DNA from: Chloroflexota bacterium | GTDB lineage: Bacteria > Chloroflexota > Anaerolineae > Anaerolineales > DRMV01 | DNA length: 9,939 bases | NCBI GenBank assembly: GCA_013153135.1 | Contig: JAADFA010000029.1 | Coordinates: 1-9,939, forward strand | Direction: 5' to 3' | Shown: piece by piece, positions 1 to 5,954 of the stretch | Layout: every line of letters begins with the position of its first letter | Position numbering within the stretch: position 1 is the stretch's first letter | Notes under the pieces: generated by a model | The model's input: only the letters and a program-made list of their open reading frames with translations | Told to the model about the DNA's origin: nothing | The model's database searches: none | Program-made: the position numbers and the translations under genes

Positions 1-1
1 C

Positions 2-214
2 GACCCCAACGGCAATGCGAGCTTTGACCCAGCCACCTGGCAAATCCGCTTGGACGACATCCTCCCTGGCGGCGCGAGCCTAGTCTTGCCCCAAGCAGGC
101 GTAGCAGACCCAGCCAACGCATATCGCCTGAAATGGATTTACACCCACGGTTACGATACCACCGGCGCTTTGGTGCGCAATTCGGATTACGCTCAAAATT
201 CGCGACGTCCATAG
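2..214 (+). CDS. C-terminal fragment of an unrecognised protein, cut by window start
   Basis: The frame starting at base 2 is open for 70 codons and ends at TAG 212-214. The fragment starts DPNGNASFDP and includes ILPGGASLVLP and YRLKWIYTHGYDTTG. It is rich in Asp, Asn, Gly and aromatic residues, which resembles the end of an exported or surface beta-rich protein, but I do not recognise a family. The 5' part lies outside the window, so start, length and signal peptide cannot be judged. The same frame stays open after the amber codon until TGA 365-367, so a premature stop in a longer gene cannot be excluded. The rival 133-534 reading in another frame is Arg- and Pro-rich and looks spurious. 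The fragment is real coding sequence with moderate confidence only; its function is unknown. Confidence 0.5.
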   Translation, partial: DPNGNASFDPATWQIRLDDILPGGASLVLPQAGVADPANAYRLKWIYTHGYDTTGALVRNSDYAQNSRRP

Positions 215-390
215 TATCAAAGTACCTGCACGACGAATACCCAAACGTTTTCAGGCTTCAGAAAGGGACGGACCAAAGTCTGGACAGCCATCGAGATAGG
301 TCAAGACACCGTCTCCCCGCTCCTCACCTTCCCCCCCTTGGGAAGCCTTTGGGCTTTGGCTTCCTGATGGCGTTGGACGAGCTGCCCTGT

Positions 391-417
391 CGCGGGCGCT
401 GCAGGCTTCAGCCCGCG
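391..417. repeat. GC-rich inverted repeat, REP-like
   Basis: The arms CGCGGGC (391-397) and GCCCGCG (411-417) are perfectly complementary over 7 bp with a 13-base loop. The central CAGGCTTCAG also occurs at 252-261, giving a 10-base direct repeat. The layout recalls dispersed palindromic elements in intergenic spaces of GC-rich bacteria, but one window cannot show that it is repeated in the genome. Confidence 0.35.
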
Positions 418-488
418 GCTAGCTGGTATAAGATTGCGCGCGAATTACTCGGCTCAACGCGCGGGAACGCACGGCCGATGGCGAAAAT

Positions 489-512
489 AGCGGGCGGGTT
501 TCGCCGCCCGCT
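489..512. other. Strong 9-bp hairpin, possible terminator
   Basis: AGCGGGCGG (489-497) pairs perfectly with CCGCCCGCT (504-512) around a 6-base loop GTTTCG. No T-run follows on the plus strand. On the minus strand the stem is followed by ATTTTCGC, a weak U-tract. It may help to end transcription from the left, or it may be a structured element in its own right. Confidence 0.4.
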
Positions 513-585
513 CAGGGCGCGTCCAGCCGCCTAGGGCATGGGCTTCTTCAACAAGATTTGCCCGCCCCCTTCAGTTCAGGAGATC

Positions 586-614
586 TTGACGCTCGGCGCG
601 ATCCATGCTATATT
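586..614 (+). promoter_or_regulatory. Sigma-70-type promoter of the tRNA-Asp gene
   Basis: A -35 box TTGACG (586-591) and a -10 box TATATT (609-614) are separated by exactly 17 bases. The -10 box is preceded by TGC, an extended -10 motif. Transcription would begin near 620, about 8 bases before the mature tRNA 5' end. This is the best promoter in the window by consensus match. Confidence 0.8.
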
Positions 615-627
615 AGGGGCGCCTGGT

Positions 628-703
628 GGTCCCGTGGTGTAGCCTGGCTTAACACGCCGCCCTGTCAAGGCGGAGATCGCGGGTTCAAATCCCGTCGGGA
701 CCG
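628..703 (+). tRNA. tRNA-Asp (anticodon GUC)
   Basis: A full cloverleaf can be drawn. The acceptor stem is GGTCCCG (628-634) with CGGGACC (696-702). The D stem is GTGT (637-640) with ACAC (652-655). The anticodon stem is CCGCC (657-661) with GGCGG (669-673), and its loop CTGTCAA carries GTC at 664-666. The T arm contains GGTTCAAAT. The discriminator base is G703, as expected for Asp identity. The 3' CCA is not encoded and must be added by nucleotidyltransferase. The gene stands alone between its own promoter and terminator, so it is a single-gene transcription unit. Confidence 0.97.
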
Positions 704-706
704 CTG

Positions 707-740
707 CCCCACACCCTTCAAGGTGTGGGGTTTTTCTTTT
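707..740 (+). terminator. Rho-independent terminator after tRNA-Asp
   Basis: CCCCACACC (707-715) pairs perfectly with GGTGTGGGG (722-730) over 9 bp around a 6-base loop, and TTTTTCTTTT follows at 731-740. It starts 3 bases after the tRNA end and should insulate the tRNA from the kinase operon. Confidence 0.92.
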
Positions 741-764
741 CCCCGCGCTCAACGCCGGGTTCAA

Positions 765-773
765 TGCTACAAT
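765..773 (+). promoter_or_regulatory. Probable extended -10 promoter of the kinase operon
   Basis: TGCTACAAT (765-773) combines a TG extension with a near-consensus -10 hexamer. No good -35 box is visible 16-18 bases upstream. The start of transcription would be near 780, giving a leader of only about 13 bases that consists mostly of the GGAGGG ribosome binding site (781-786). Confidence 0.5.
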
Positions 774-792
774 CCAGAGCGGAGGGCCAAGC

Positions 793-1785
793 ATGTCGAT
801 CTGGTTTGAACCCGGCACCATCTTACGGCAACGCTACCGCATCCGCCAGGTGATTGGACAAGGCGGTATGGGGCAGGTTTATCTCGCCGACGACCTGCGC
901 CTGCGCGGCCGTTTATGCGCGGTCAAAGTCATTCGCCACGACCCAGGTCTGCCCCCAGCGCTCCAGGAGGAACTCCGCCGCCAATTTCAACGTGAAGCTA
1001 CGGTGTTGGCCCGGCTCGACCATCCCAACCTCCCCAAGGTGTCGGACTTTTTCAGCGAGGGAGAAATCGACATCTTGGTTATGGACTACGTCCCCGGGCC
1101 CGACTTGCAGCAGTTGGTCGATGAAGCCCGGCAAGAGGGTCGCTTTTTGCCTCAAGAACAAGTCCTAGAATGGGCCCAACAGCTCGGCGCGGCCCTGGCC
1201 TATCTCCACAACCAATCACCTCCCATCGTACATCGGGATATCAAACCCAGCAACATCAAGCTCACACCCCAGGGCCTGCTCAAATTGGTTGATTTCGGCC
1301 TGGTCAAAGAGTTGGCCGCGGATGACGCCACCATCACGGTTATCCAGGGGAAGGGGACTGCCTATTACACCCCCCTGGAGCAATACGGCGACGCTGGCCA
1401 CACAGACCCGCGTAGCGATATCTACGCCTTTGCCGCGACGTTGTATCATTTGCTCACCAACCAACCCCCACCTTCAGCGCGTGAGCGCTTCCTCAACCCG
1501 CGTAGCTTAGCACCTCCACGCGAGCTTAACCCTTACTTGAGCCCGCACGTCGAACGGGCCATCCTGTGGGGAATGCGCTTGCACCCTGACGACCGTCCCC
1601 CGAGCGTCGAGGTCTTCTTAGACGCGCTCCTCGGGCCCAGGCCCCCACGCATTCCCCCCTTGCGCGCGCGTGCGCTAGAGCCCCAGCCGCAACCCGAGTT
1701 CCCCGCGACCCCCCTGGACGGGGTGCTGGTCGCGTTGGTGGTCATCGGCGCGCTGCTCGCGCTGGGGCTTACCTTGTGGGGATGA
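793..1785 (+). CDS. Membrane-anchored Ser/Thr protein kinase (Hanks type)
   Basis: This 330-residue protein is a eukaryotic-like Ser/Thr kinase that should phosphorylate protein partners at the inner face of the membrane. Visible motifs are the Gly-rich loop GQGGMG (residues 22-27), the ATP-binding Lys45 in AVKVI, the catalytic HRD at 147-149 within HRDIKPSN, and DFG at 167-169. The activation segment has Thr180 and Thr182 as likely autophosphorylation sites, followed by GTAYYTPLEQYG, where PLE stands for the usual APE. The kinase domain ends near 280; a Pro/Arg-rich linker follows (281-308), then one transmembrane helix (about 309-329) that ends the protein. There are no PASTA or other extracellular sensor repeats. 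The ATG start is supported by GGAGGG six bases upstream. It is first in an operon with yggS and an FHA gene, the FHA protein being the likely phosphorylation partner. Confidence 0.95.
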   Translation: MSIWFEPGTILRQRYRIRQVIGQGGMGQVYLADDLRLRGRLCAVKVIRHDPGLPPALQEELRRQFQREATVLARLDHPNLPKVSDFFSEGEIDILVMDYVPGPDLQQLVDEARQEGRFLPQEQVLEWAQQLGAALAYLHNQSPPIVHRDIKPSNIKLTPQGLLKLVDFGLVKELAADDATITVIQGKGTAYYTPLEQYGDAGHTDPRSDIYAFAATLYHLLTNQPPPSARERFLNPRSLAPPRELNPYLSPHVERAILWGMRLHPDDRPPSVEVFLDALLGPRPPRIPPLRARALEPQPQPEFPATPLDGVLVALVVIGALLALGLTLWG

Positions 1786-1812
1786 ATATCGCCCAGGCTT
1801 ACGGAGGCTATC

Positions 1813-2550
1813 ATGCCCGCGGAACCCACCACCATTGCCGAACGTTATCATGCGGTTCTCGAACGCATCGCCCAAGCGGCTCAACGCGTGGGCCGCAATC
1901 CGAACGATATCCGACTGGTCGTCGTGACCAAAGCCCAACCCCTGGAACGTGTGCACGCGGTCCTAGAAGCCGGTGCGCGCGACCTGGGCGAAAATTACCC
2001 TGAAGAAGCAGTGACCAAAATCCAGACCTTGCGCGCGGCCTTTCCCGATACCCGATGGCACATGATCGGCCACCTACAACGCCGTAAAGCCCCGCTCGTG
2101 GTCGCGCACTTTGACATGATGCACTCGGTCGATCGGGTACGCATTGCTGAACGTTTGGACCGCCTTTGCGCGCAGCATGGCCGCGTGCTACCGGTGCTGC
2201 TAGAGTTCAACGTAGGTGGCGAAGCAAGCAAATCCGGCTGGCCCGCGTGGGATGAAGCCCGCTGGCCTGAGCTGTGGCCAGAGATTGAACAAGTGCTCGC
2301 GCTCCCTCACCTACGCGTGCAAGGCGTCATGACCATCCCCCCATGGCGTGACAATCCAGAAGACGTGCGGCCGTTCTTTCAACGGCTGCGCCGATTGCGC
2401 GATGCCCTTGCGCGCCAATTTCCTCACGTCTCGTGGGAGCACCTCTCCATGGGGATGAGCCACGATTTTGAGGTCGCTATTGAAGAAGGCGCAACGTTCG
2501 TTCGCGTGGGCACGGCCATTATGGGCCCGCGCCCATCCAAAGGAGCGTGA
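1813..2550 (+). CDS. yggS: YggS/PROSC family pyridoxal phosphate homeostasis protein
   Basis: This 245-residue protein matches the YggS/PLPBP family of small fold-III PLP-binding proteins. The family controls free PLP levels and affects amino and keto acid balance; no enzymatic reaction is established. The PLP Lys is Lys40 in VVVTKAQP. Other family signatures are GARDLGENY (54-62), WHMIGHLQRRK (82-92), the HSVD segment (104-107), FNVGGEASKSG (132-142), GVMTIPP (171-177) and the phosphate-binding end LSMGMSHDFEVAIEEGATFVRVGTAIMG (211-238, key residues Ser212, Met213, Gly214, Arg231, Gly233). The length is normal and the protein is cytosolic. GGAGG at 1803-1807 supports the ATG. It sits 27 bases after the kinase gene and 27 before the FHA gene, so co-transcription is likely. 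Its relation to phosphosignalling is unclear. Confidence 0.95.
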   Translation: MPAEPTTIAERYHAVLERIAQAAQRVGRNPNDIRLVVVTKAQPLERVHAVLEAGARDLGENYPEEAVTKIQTLRAAFPDTRWHMIGHLQRRKAPLVVAHFDMMHSVDRVRIAERLDRLCAQHGRVLPVLLEFNVGGEASKSGWPAWDEARWPELWPEIEQVLALPHLRVQGVMTIPPWRDNPEDVRPFFQRLRRLRDALARQFPHVSWEHLSMGMSHDFEVAIEEGATFVRVGTAIMGPRPSKGA

Positions 2551-2577
2551 CGGAATTTCATCCGTTGGAGGTGGTCC

Positions 2578-3309
2578 ATGCCGTGGTATCTACAGTTCGA
2601 GCACGACGTAGTACCTGAACCTTGGCCGCTACCGGGCGACGAGGTCCGTGTGGGCCGCAGCCGGGATAATGACCTGGTTTTGCCCGTGGCCGAGGTTTCG
2701 CGCCACCACGCGCGGCTATTTCCCCAGGAAGAAGGTTGGGCCATCGAAGACCTAGGCTCGACCAACGGCACCTGGGTCAACAGCGAGCGACTAAGGCCTC
2801 ATGAGCCCCATCCACTACGACCTGGCGATCGGGTACGTTTTAGCCCCTATGTGACCGCGCGCGTCATTACTGATGCAGACGTGGCCGCACCGCCCACCCG
2901 GGTCATCCCGGCTAGGCAGGCAGAAGGCGTGCCGGGTACAGAACCCCTCAGCGAATCCGCTCCGCCCAGGCCAGAAACTACGCCTGGACCTCACGTAGGA
3001 GACAAGTCAGCCGCGCCGGAACCCGCAGGCGTCACGTACGCCCAAGACGAGGTGAGCAGCGCCCCGCCTGCCCAGGCAAACACCGCCGCGCCGGTTACCT
3101 GGCAACCCGCAAGTCCACCTCCTCGCGCCTCGGCCTGGCCCCACACCGCGCGACCCGCACCCTTTTGGCAGCGCCATCCGAAGCTGACGGCTGGCCTAGC
3201 CATGCTTGCAGGCTTTGTTCTCGTCTTTGGGCTCTTCCTTTGGTGGGTAGACGTAAATTATTTATGGTGCGACTTTTTCGCTTGGGTTCCCATTTTTGTG
3301 TGCCCTTGA
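2578..3309 (+). CDS. FHA-domain protein with C-terminal membrane anchor
   Basis: FHA domains bind phosphothreonine peptides. Here the FHA fold covers about residues 5-97, with the canonical GRS (26-28), SRHHA (41-45) and GSTNGTW (60-66) motifs, so the phosphothreonine pocket looks intact. A long low-complexity Pro/Ala/Thr linker follows (about 101-200); it contains TRVIP and TTPGP and could itself be phosphorylated. One transmembrane helix (about 203-224) comes next, then a short aromatic tail with Cys231 and Cys242 that would lie outside. GGAGG at 2567-2571 supports the ATG. As last gene of the kinase operon, it is the natural partner or substrate of the kinase; that pairing is inferred from linkage and domain type. 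No partner domain or enzymatic motif is visible. Confidence 0.9.
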   Translation: MPWYLQFEHDVVPEPWPLPGDEVRVGRSRDNDLVLPVAEVSRHHARLFPQEEGWAIEDLGSTNGTWVNSERLRPHEPHPLRPGDRVRFSPYVTARVITDADVAAPPTRVIPARQAEGVPGTEPLSESAPPRPETTPGPHVGDKSAAPEPAGVTYAQDEVSSAPPAQANTAAPVTWQPASPPPRASAWPHTARPAPFWQRHPKLTAGLAMLAGFVLVFGLFLWWVDVNYLWCDFFAWVPIFVCP

Positions 3310-3320
3310 CGACGTCGTAC

Positions 3321-3380
3321 AGTGGCCGTCCTGCCCGTGCAGCCCAAGGGGCAACCTGGGTGGAAGGCGCGCCGGCCACT
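3321..3380. repeat. Inverted repeat between convergent genes
   Basis: AGTGGCCG (3321-3328) is the exact complement of CGGCCACT (3373-3380). The 44 bases between include a smaller TGCCC/GGGCA pair (3332-3336 with 3349-3353). A 10-bp palindrome ACGACGTCGT overlaps the FHA stop codon (3309-3318). The structure fills the 73-base gap between the convergent FHA and membrane-protein genes and may act as a bidirectional end of transcription, although neither side has a clear U-tract. Confidence 0.35.
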
Positions 3381-3382
3381 TA

Positions 3383-4450
3383 TTAGTCATAAAAAATCCG
3401 CTCCGTATACCAGCCATAGACAAAGTGCCCTAACAAATTCAGGGCCCAGACCAGGCTGACCGCGCGGGGGTGCTGTTCCCAAGCGGGAAACGCGTTTGCC
3501 CACGCCAACGCCAAAGGCACCGCCAGCACGCGACTGAACCGGACGGCCGCGATCACTTCGTACGCGTTCAACACCCCGAAGAGCGCGACCACCGCCAAGC
3601 TGACCGCGACCCCCGCGGCCCAGCGCCGACGCGCGGCCCACACAGCCAAACCCAGTGCGAGGACCAGGTGCCCCACCAACACGCATCCTTTAATCCACGC
3701 CTTCCATCCGCCCATGAGGCATGTGTCGATCACGCCGGCGAACGCGGGCCAACGGTGGGCACGGAGCTCAATGAGCCAATTGCTCGCGAGCATCCAATTC
3801 CAACGGCCCAGTTCACGCGCACCGGCAGCCCAAAACACGGCCAACGGCGCGAGCAAAAACGCTGTAGCCAATATCCGAACAGGCCAGCGACATGGACAAT
3901 GCAGGAGAAATTCCAGCAGCCACCACAACCCAACCACAGGCCACAAGGCCTTGTGAGTCAGCAAGGTGTACGCGAGCAAAGGCGCACTGAGTTGCCAATA
4001 GCCCCGTTGGAACGCGAGCCAACCGAGCAAAAAGAGCGCGGTCGCGGGCACGTCCGCCCATAAATTGGTCGCGAACATCAGCCCCGTCACCGGCCACAGG
4101 GCATAGAGCCATCCGGCCATGGCCGCGGTGCACGCGCGGCCACCATATGCACGCACCAGGGCATACGCGGCCCATGTGCCCAAGAGCAAGAGCACCAAGC
4201 TCCACGTAGCCATCACAGGAATGGGACGCGCGCTCGGCCAAACTGCGCGCACCAGCGCAATGAGCCATGGCCAGCCCGGGACGTGAAACGGATTGAACGC
4301 GCGCAACCCGTTCCCGCTCTGACGCCAATACCCCAGTGCGTCCGCGCGCAAAAACCGATAGCCTAACCCCCAATGCAGATAAACCATAAACGCGAGCCAC
4401 GCGAGGCCCACGCCCCCGCCCACCCAGGGCCAAGAACATCGCCGCGACAT
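3383..4450 (-). CDS. Multi-pass membrane protein, probable GT-C (GT39/ArnT-like) glycosyltransferase
   Basis: This 355-residue protein has about 9 to 11 hydrophobic segments across its length. The first loop after helix 1 carries an acidic residue in RADALGYW (Asp37), followed by NPFHVPGWPWLIAL (about 53-66). This matches the layout of GT-C transferases of the PMT/ArnT/RgtA-D-like group, where a loop Asp is catalytic and a conserved Pro-containing segment starts helix 2. Such enzymes move sugars from polyprenyl-phosphate donors to acceptors on the outer face of the membrane; donor and acceptor here are unknown. It is shorter than full ArnT-type proteins (over 500 residues) and lacks a visible soluble C-terminal domain. 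On the coding strand GGGAG lies five bases before the ATG. It is transcribed divergently from the HIT-cof operon. The GT-C call is by architecture, not by close similarity. Confidence 0.75.
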   Translation of the reverse strand: MSRRCSWPWVGGGVGLAWLAFMVYLHWGLGYRFLRADALGYWRQSGNGLRAFNPFHVPGWPWLIALVRAVWPSARPIPVMATWSLVLLLLGTWAAYALVRAYGGRACTAAMAGWLYALWPVTGLMFATNLWADVPATALFLLGWLAFQRGYWQLSAPLLAYTLLTHKALWPVVGLWWLLEFLLHCPCRWPVRILATAFLLAPLAVFWAAGARELGRWNWMLASNWLIELRAHRWPAFAGVIDTCLMGGWKAWIKGCVLVGHLVLALGLAVWAARRRWAAGVAVSLAVVALFGVLNAYEVIAAVRFSRVLAVPLALAWANAFPAWEQHPRAVSLVWALNLLGHFVYGWYTERIFYD

Positions 4451-4509
4451 ACCCTCTCCCTTTGTACCCCAAGCGTCTGTTCAGTCGATCGCCGAACTCG
4501 GACGGCTGC

Positions 4510-4518
4510 TGCTATAAT
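4510..4518 (+). promoter_or_regulatory. Extended -10 promoter of the HIT-cofD-cofC operon
   Basis: TGCTATAAT (4510-4518) is a perfect -10 hexamer with a TG extension. No convincing -35 box sits 16-18 bases upstream, as is common for extended -10 promoters. Transcription would begin near 4525, about 24 bases before the HIT start codon. No other promoter of this quality is visible in the gaps downstream, so it may drive the whole run of genes to the window end. Confidence 0.65.
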
Positions 4519-4537
4519 GAGATAGAGCCGTGGCTTC

Positions 4538-4543
4538 AGGAGG
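4538..4543 (+). promoter_or_regulatory. Ribosome binding site fixing the HIT gene start
   Basis: AGGAGG lies five bases before ATG 4549. It also lies downstream of the predicted transcription start near 4525, so the longer reading from ATG 4462 would not be on the transcript and can be dismissed. Confidence 0.85.
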
Positions 4544-4548
4544 CGCGT

Positions 4549-4905
4549 ATGCACCGAGATCCTGATTGCATTTTCTGCAAAATCATCGCCGGCGAGATCC
4601 CCAGCAAACAGGTCTACCAGGATGAGCTGGTGACCGCTTTCTATGATATTAACCCCGTCGCGCCCGTTCACGTTCTCATTGTGCCCAACAAACACATTCC
4701 TTCAGTGAACCACGTCCAGCCCGAGGACGAGACCATGTTGGGGCACATGTTCTCGGTCGCGCGGCAGGTGGCCGAGCAGCTGGGCGTGGCCGAACGGGGG
4801 TACCGCTTGATCCTCAACACAGGCGAGCACGCGGGGCAAGTGGTGTTCCACGTGCACATGCACCTGCTGGGTGGACGCCCCCTGGGGCGCATGGTATGCC
4901 GATGA
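4549..4905 (+). CDS. HIT-family (HinT-like) nucleotide hydrolase
   Basis: This 118-residue protein belongs to the HINT branch of the histidine triad superfamily, whose members hydrolyse phosphoramidate bonds on AMP such as adenosine 5'-phosphoramidate or aminoacyl-AMP. The triad HVHMH (His101, His103, His105) is followed by LLGGRPLG, the usual HinT ending. CIFC (Cys7, Cys10) with a later His is a zinc-binding signature seen in part of the family. The length is typical, and the protein should be a cytosolic homodimer. It is the first gene of the F420-linked operon; its stop overlaps the cofD ribosome binding site, so the two are tightly coupled. A direct role in F420 metabolism is not established; general housekeeping is equally possible. 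Confidence 0.93.
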   Translation: MHRDPDCIFCKIIAGEIPSKQVYQDELVTAFYDINPVAPVHVLIVPNKHIPSVNHVQPEDETMLGHMFSVARQVAEQLGVAERGYRLILNTGEHAGQVVFHVHMHLLGGRPLGRMVCR

Positions 4906-4908
4906 GGG
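4904..4908 (+). promoter_or_regulatory. Ribosome binding site fixing the cofD start
   Basis: GAGGG overlaps the HIT stop codon (4903-4905) and lies four bases before ATG 4913. It favours 4913 over the in-frame ATG 4871, which would lie inside the HIT gene and has no comparable site. Confidence 0.7.
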
Positions 4909-4912
4909 CAGG

Positions 4913-5866
4913 ATGACGCGCGAGCCGGACCGAGTTGTGGTCCTTTCGGGCGGGGTAGGCGGCGCGCGCTTTGCCGCGGGTATGGCCATGGTGGTGCCAC
5001 CGCGGGCCCTAACGGTCATCGTCAACGTAGGCGACGATTTTGAACCCTTTGGCCTGCGCGTGTGCCCCGATCTGGATACGGTATGCTATACCCTAGCCGG
5101 GTTGGAAAACCCCGAAACGGGTTGGGGCCGTCGCGATGAAACTTGGCACGCGCTGGAAACCATCGAAACCCTGGGCGGCCCCACGTGGTTCCGCCTTGGT
5201 GATAGGGACCTGGGCTTGCATCTCGAACGCACACGTCGCCTACGGGAAGGACAATCTTTAAGCCGTGTGACGCTCGACCTATGCCGCGCTCTGGGTGTGG
5301 ACGTACACGTTTTGCCCGCAACCGACGATCCTGTCCGCACCTGGGTGCATACGGACCAAGGTTGGTTGCCCTTCCAGGAGTACTTTGTCCGGCACCGCTG
5401 GCAGCCGCGCGTGCTTGGCCTAACCTACCGAGGAGCCGCCGAGGCCCGGCCCGCGGCGGGTGTGCTTGAAGCCTTGCGCGAGGCCGATTTGGTTTTCCTC
5501 GCGCCGTCCAATCCTTGGCTGAGCTTAGACCCGATTCTCGCCATTCCGGGCGTGCGGGATGCGCTACGACCTCAGCGTGCGGTCGCGGTCTCGCCCTTCA
5601 TCGGCGGACAAGCGGTCAAAGGCCCCGCGGCCAAAATCGCTCATGAGCTCGGCCTGCTCGCGAGCCCGCTCGGGCTGGCGCGGTACTATCAGGATATCTT
5701 GCGCGGCCTGGTCATTGACCAGGTCGACGCAGCCCTGGCCCCGCGCATCACCCATGAGACGGGCGTGCGTGTGTACATTACGGATACATGGATGCGCGGG
5801 CCCGAAGGCCGCGCGCGCGTGGCCCAGAGCGCGTGGATGTTCGCCCGAGCCCTCGCCCGCGCCTGA
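4913..5866 (+). CDS. cofD: 2-phospho-L-lactate (or enolpyruvyl) transferase CofD/FbiA
   Basis: CofD transfers the phospholactyl or phosphoenolpyruvyl group from its GDP-activated form to 7,8-didemethyl-8-hydroxy-5-deazariboflavin (FO), giving F420-0 or dehydro-F420-0. The 317-residue protein has the family signatures: VVLSGGVGGARFAAGM (8-24), NVGDDFEPFGLRVCPDLDT (38-56), YTLAGLENPETGWG (59-72), WFRLGDRDLGLH (92-103), FQEYFVRH (154-161), FLAPSNPWLSLDPIL (195-209) and AVSPFIGGQAVKGPAAK (225-241). GDD and PDLDT bind metal and substrate in the family. The length is normal and there is no signal peptide. It follows the HIT gene by 7 bases. The partner gene cofC is next, a strong functional confirmation. 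It was annotated from ATG 4913 on the basis of its ribosome binding site. Confidence 0.97.
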   Translation: MTREPDRVVVLSGGVGGARFAAGMAMVVPPRALTVIVNVGDDFEPFGLRVCPDLDTVCYTLAGLENPETGWGRRDETWHALETIETLGGPTWFRLGDRDLGLHLERTRRLREGQSLSRVTLDLCRALGVDVHVLPATDDPVRTWVHTDQGWLPFQEYFVRHRWQPRVLGLTYRGAAEARPAAGVLEALREADLVFLAPSNPWLSLDPILAIPGVRDALRPQRAVAVSPFIGGQAVKGPAAKIAHELGLLASPLGLARYYQDILRGLVIDQVDAALAPRITHETGVRVYITDTWMRGPEGRARVAQSAWMFARALARA

Positions 5867-5877
5867 TGGGCTCCCTT

Positions 5878-5928
5878 GGGGATGGAGGAGGAGAAGCTCG
5901 CCAAACCGCGCAAGGACGCGGCATCCCC
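5878..5928 (+). other. Nested RNA hairpin in the cofD-cofC gap
   Basis: GGGGATG (5878-5884) pairs with CATCCCC (5922-5928). Inside it, CCGCG (5906-5910) pairs with CGCGG (5917-5921) around a CAAGGA loop. The two stems abut on the 3' side, so they could stack, leaving a 21-base purine-rich bulge (5885-5905) that contains GAGGAGGAG. No U-tract follows. It could tune translation of cofC or stabilise processed mRNA. Confidence 0.35.
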
Positions 5929-5950
5929 TTTGTTGGTAGGATTGGGTTAG
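5882..5950 (+). CDS. Candidate 22-codon leader peptide ahead of cofC
   Basis: ATG 5882 opens a 22-codon frame that begins MEEEKLAKPRKD and ends LLVGLG at TAG 5948-5950. It starts 15 bases after the cofD stop, is in the same frame as cofC, and its stop overlaps the AGGAGG of cofC (5949-5954). That layout would suit translational coupling or reinitiation. Against it, no clear ribosome binding site precedes the ATG, and the ATG sits in a predicted stem. It may equally be chance or an eroded N-terminal extension of cofC. Confidence 0.25.
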   Translation: MEEEKLAKPRKDAASPLLVGLG

Positions 5951-5954
5951 GAGG
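5949..5954 (+). promoter_or_regulatory. Ribosome binding site for the GTG start of cofC
   Basis: AGGAGG lies five bases before GTG 5960. This supports a GTG start that places the family's N-terminal LPVKPF motif at residue 7. Confidence 0.85.

Larger units (their letters stand above)
215..585. other. Intergenic region with hairpins and no convincing gene
   Basis: About 370 bases lie between the first stop codon and the tRNA promoter. The only long reading frame (133-534) has a composition unlike a protein and no ribosome binding site. The region holds several inverted repeats: GGAAGCC 341-347 with GGCTTCC 358-364; CGCGGGC 391-397 with GCCCGCG 411-417; CGCGCG 437-442 with 458-463; and the 9-bp pair 489-497 with 504-512. 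A TGGTATAAG string at 424-432 resembles an extended -10 box. None of the hairpins has a run of T after it on the plus strand. It could be a 3' untranslated region, a repeat element or a small RNA locus. Confidence 0.5.

Noticed and set aside
133..534. 133-residue plus-strand frame before the tRNA
   Set aside because: It overlaps the partial gene in another frame, is Arg/Pro/His-rich, has no ribosome binding site and resembles no family I know.
576..821. Minus-strand frame across the tRNA and its terminator
   Set aside because: It runs antisense through a clear tRNA and terminator, so it is a by-product of GC-rich sequence.
3470..4063. 197-residue plus-strand frame opposite the membrane protein
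   Set aside because: Its Arg/Gln/Pro/His-rich composition is typical of an antisense shadow; the minus-strand protein has coherent transmembrane segments and a ribosome binding site.
3813..4472. 219-residue minus-strand frame overlapping the GT-C gene
   Set aside because: It is a shifted frame of the same strand, rich in Arg and Gly, without hydrophobic helices.
4462..4548. N-terminal extension of the HIT protein from ATG 4462
   Set aside because: It lies upstream of the predicted transcription start and the AGGAGG before ATG 4549; the extension does not look like HIT sequence.
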